A stretch of DNA of 64,000 nucleotides from Actinomycetota bacterium (GTDB taxonomy: Bacteria; Actinomycetota; Actinomycetes; Nanopelagicales; Nanopelagicaceae): positions 1 to 64,000 of the forward strand of contig WLIT01000003.1 in assembly GCA_009726125.1 (NCBI GenBank), in the 5' to 3' direction. Both the position numbers and the translations under genes were made by a program. Positions 62,274 to 64,000 of this stretch are shown piece after piece. The stretch's first letter is position 1, and each line of letters starts with the position of its first letter. The notes below the pieces were generated by a model. It did no database searches and was not told the origin of the DNA. It was given only the letters and a program-made list of their open reading frames with translations.

Positions 62274-64000
62274 TTCTTCACCTTACTCAACTCTTCTACC
62301 TTAATCCAAATAGTTGCTAGGTCTATTTCTGATGCATCTAGCGTTTCTGTATGACCACCTTGAGGCATTTGGTCTGAAATTAAATACTGTGGAATTCTCA
62401 TTTCCAACCTGAGCCATTCAAGAACTTGCTCTTCAAGGGCGTAAGCCTCTTCACCTGTATCTAAATCCTTTACTGCATATTCACTCCAACCTAATCTTTT
62501 GTGTCGTTCCAGTCTGTTTACTGTTGCCCCGTGACCACTAATGCCCACTTTATGTGAATTCAATTGAGAATTAGTAATTAGATAGAAATAGGCAGGTGCA
62601 ATCAAATTTACTAATGAAGTGCTGCAATATTTGCATCCACCACTTACTCTTAGTGAGCTCCAAGTTGGTGTTACTTCACGACCACAAACTAAATGAATGG
62701 ATTTCATAGGACTTCTAGCATTTTTAAATGGTTCAATTGGCTTAAATCCTCTGGACCTGAAGAACTTGTTTGCTTGTGCCGATGTAATTGGTTTAGTTCC
62801 AGCACAAAAACTGCAACCTACATTCCCACTTCTCAAATATGTAGCTCTAACTTCAACCTTGGTCCCACACACCTCGTGGACACACATCCAAGGATTAGAA
62901 CCACCTGGAAATTCACCTATTGGTGTGTAACTATTTTTCTTTAGAAGACTATAAGCCTCAGTTTCGCTAACCATATTCTTTCCGCAAGCCTCACAGCCCT
63001 TTTGCCCGCCTCGCAAAGACTGATAGGTGGGAGATACTTCATTGCCACATTTAATATGAAGGCACTTCCAAGGAGTTTTACTATCTTTGTAAGGCTCTAA
63101 GGGTTTCAATTCCAGTTTTTTCATTAGAACTCTGACTTCTTTCATATCTACTCTATTGCCTGCACAATATGCGCAACCGCTTCCCCCTTGTTGAACACTT
63201 GCCCATTGAGGTGAGACTTTATGTCCGCATTTAGTGTGAATGGATTTCCAAGGATGGTGGGGTCCTTTAAATGCTTCTTGTGGCTCTAAATCGTGGCTTC
63301 TAAAAAATGCAAATGCTTTTTCTTGCGTGATAGGAACAGTTCCTGCACAAATTAAACATCCTGTTCGCCCACTTTTTATATGTCCATATCTTGGCTTTAT
63401 CTCGCTGCCACAAATTAGGTGGATTGATTTCCACGGGATTGCAGAGCCAGGATATGGAACGAGGGGTTGCAGGTCCTTACTCAAGAAAAATTGATATGCC
63501 TCATTTGGGTCTACGTAACCATCTCCACAATGTTTACACCCACTACTCCCGCCAGTTTGAATGATATTAAATTTAGGGGAAACTTCACGACCACAAGGAA
63601 TGTGTATAGATTTCCACGGAATCTTATTTCCACCAGGATAGGGGACTAGTGGTTTCAATCCGTTATCAAGGAAAACTTTTTCCGCGTCTTTCGGTAAAAC
63701 GGCGACTCCAGAGCAATACTTACAAGGACCCTGCCCTCTTTTAATTGCCAAATAAGAAGGACTGACTTCGCGACCACAAGGAATATGAATAGATTTCCAC
63801 GGGACTTTATTTCCTGGATAACCTGTGAGCGGTTTTAACTTGGCTTTATTAAATAGTTTTTCGGCATCAATTGGGTCAACGCGTGTCTCTGCACAATATG
63901 CGCAACCACTCCCTCTTGATTTAACTAGCCCAAAGTGGGGCGAAACTATTTTTTTACACTTTAGGCAACGTGATTTCCAAGGAGTATTACTACTTTTGTA
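62270..64000 (-). CDS. tandem treble-clef-like zinc-repeat protein with C-terminal GIY-YIG-like nuclease domain (5' end outside window)
   Basis: The frame is open from the window edge; 576 residues are visible. A TTG at 63751 is internal, not the start. Eight CxxC knuckles recur at about 60-residue intervals (GCKHC, GCLIC, GCAYC, GCEAC, GCSFC, GCKYC and two more). Each is preceded by PWKSIHxxCG, giving repeated HxxC-CxxC zinc sites. The C-terminal part (about 470-530) reads YFYLIT, HKVGIS, RLERH and a Glu in ALEEQVLEWL, the Tyr, Gly, Arg and Glu order of GIY-YIG nucleases. ATGA overlap with the HNH gene. The repeats probably bind nucleic acid. Confidence 0.8.
   Translation of the reverse strand, partial: YKSSNTPWKSRCLKCKKIVSPHFGLVKSRGSGCAYCAETRVDPIDAEKLFNKAKLKPLTGYPGNKVPWKSIHIPCGREVSPSYLAIKRGQGPCKYCSGVAVLPKDAEKVFLDNGLKPLVPYPGGNKIPWKSIHIPCGREVSPKFNIIQTGGSSGCKHCGDGYVDPNEAYQFFLSKDLQPLVPYPGSAIPWKSIHLICGSEIKPRYGHIKSGRTGCLICAGTVPITQEKAFAFFRSHDLEPQEAFKGPHHPWKSIHTKCGHKVSPQWASVQQGGSGCAYCAGNRVDMKEVRVLMKKLELKPLEPYKDSKTPWKCLHIKCGNEVSPTYQSLRGGQKGCEACGKNMVSETEAYSLLKKNSYTPIGEFPGGSNPWMCVHEVCGTKVEVRATYLRSGNVGCSFCAGTKPITSAQANKFFRSRGFKPIEPFKNARSPMKSIHLVCGREVTPTWSSLRVSGGCKYCSTSLVNLIAPAYFYLITNSQLNSHKVGISGHGATVNRLERHKRLGWSEYAVKDLDTGEEAYALEEQVLEWLRLEMRIPQYLISDQMPQGGHTETLDASEIDLATIWIKVEELSKVKK

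Larger units (their letters stand above)
55976..64000. mobile_element. integrative element (left part), accessory region
   Basis: From the tRNA gene to the window edge the genes are an intact tyrosine recombinase, an HTH protein, several orphans, a lipoprotein with a vWA-like domain, a coiled-coil membrane protein and a nuclease-rich operon. None is housekeeping. The stretch looks more AT-rich than the chromosome by eye, and it has longer gaps. Recombinase next to tRNA is the usual arrangement for integrative elements. The right end and the att repeats are not in the window, and the left limit is assumed. Confidence 0.7.

Noticed and set aside
63751-63751. Start of the zinc-repeat gene at a TTG codon
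   Set aside because: The same frame is open upstream to the window edge and encodes a further complete zinc unit and part of another, so this codon is internal.
62270-64000. CRISPR-like spacing in the 62-64 kb region
   Set aside because: The periodicity is about 180 bp, diverged at DNA level and in frame. It comes from protein zinc repeats, not from direct DNA repeats with spacers.

Overview
This is a chromosomal segment from a low-GC actinobacterium. The base composition looks like low-to-mid 40s % GC by eye; it was not computed. Actinobacterial markers are a WhiB7-type regulator with an AT-hook, a SigR/RsrA-type redox sigma and anti-sigma pair, the one-chain 2-oxoglutarate enzyme Kgd, an AdnA/AdnB helicase-nuclease pair, UPF0182, DUF2342, DUF3817, DUF4307, DUF5679 and DUF6542 proteins, and nickel superoxide dismutase with its maturation protease. 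Compact spacing, ATGA/TAATG overlaps and low GC fit the streamlined freshwater Nanopelagicales (acI: Planktophila/Nanopelagicus), but that is inference without a phylogeny. Several blocks keep the gene order I recall from Mycobacterium tuberculosis around Rv3193c-Rv3202c, Rv3221A-Rv3228 and Rv1080c-Rv1112.

Layout. 1-5.1 kb (minus strand): partial tmRNA, smpB, S41 protease, ftsX, ftsE and prfB, covering ribosome rescue, translation termination and divisome control. 5.1-10.2 kb: a small membrane protein, an SDR enzyme and kgd. 10.2-11.4 kb: sodX/sodN and a thioesterase. 11.4-17.2 kb: anti-sigma and sigma genes, an HMCES/YedK gene diverging from aroA-rsgA-hisN-membrane protein, then initiator tRNA-Met. 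17.2-25.2 kb: UPF0182, a Lon-like protease, DUF2342, a YgjP-like metallopeptidase, DUF5679 and a ThiF/cyclodehydratase-like protein. 25.2-35.9 kb: whiB7 with a long leader, uvrD2, nudC, an EEP hydrolase, adnB and adnA. 35.9-49.9 kb: typA, ychF, rmuC, DUF6542, ispH, xseA-xseB, class I fumarase, a secreted SLT-like protein, PIN-PhoH, a cis-prenyltransferase, DUF3817, SURF1, DUF4307 and greA. 49.9-55.9 kb: an ABC-2 exporter, two MFS exporters, YccA and an orphan.

56-64 kb is accessory DNA beside an unusual class-I-shaped tRNA with anticodon UAA. It begins with an intact tyrosine recombinase and an HTH protein. Next come a small protein, a von Willebrand A-like lipoprotein and a four-helix coiled-coil membrane protein, then a leftward operon. 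That operon encodes a large protein of tandem treble-clef-like zinc repeats ending in a GIY-YIG-like nuclease domain, a secreted HNH nuclease and a lipoprotein, followed by a tiny secreted protein that shares the C-terminal module of the HNH protein. The element runs off the right edge.

The points most worth attention are: (1) the uncharacterised cargo of the 56-64 kb element; (2) the whiB7 leader, which has a candidate WhiB7-like promoter, a 73-codon ORF that would be leaderless, an intrinsic terminator, and a 19-bp palindrome placing the start codon in a hairpin loop; (3) an orphan ThiF/cyclodehydratase-like protein next to that leader; (4) a cluster of DnaA-box-like 9-mers at 22.9 kb.
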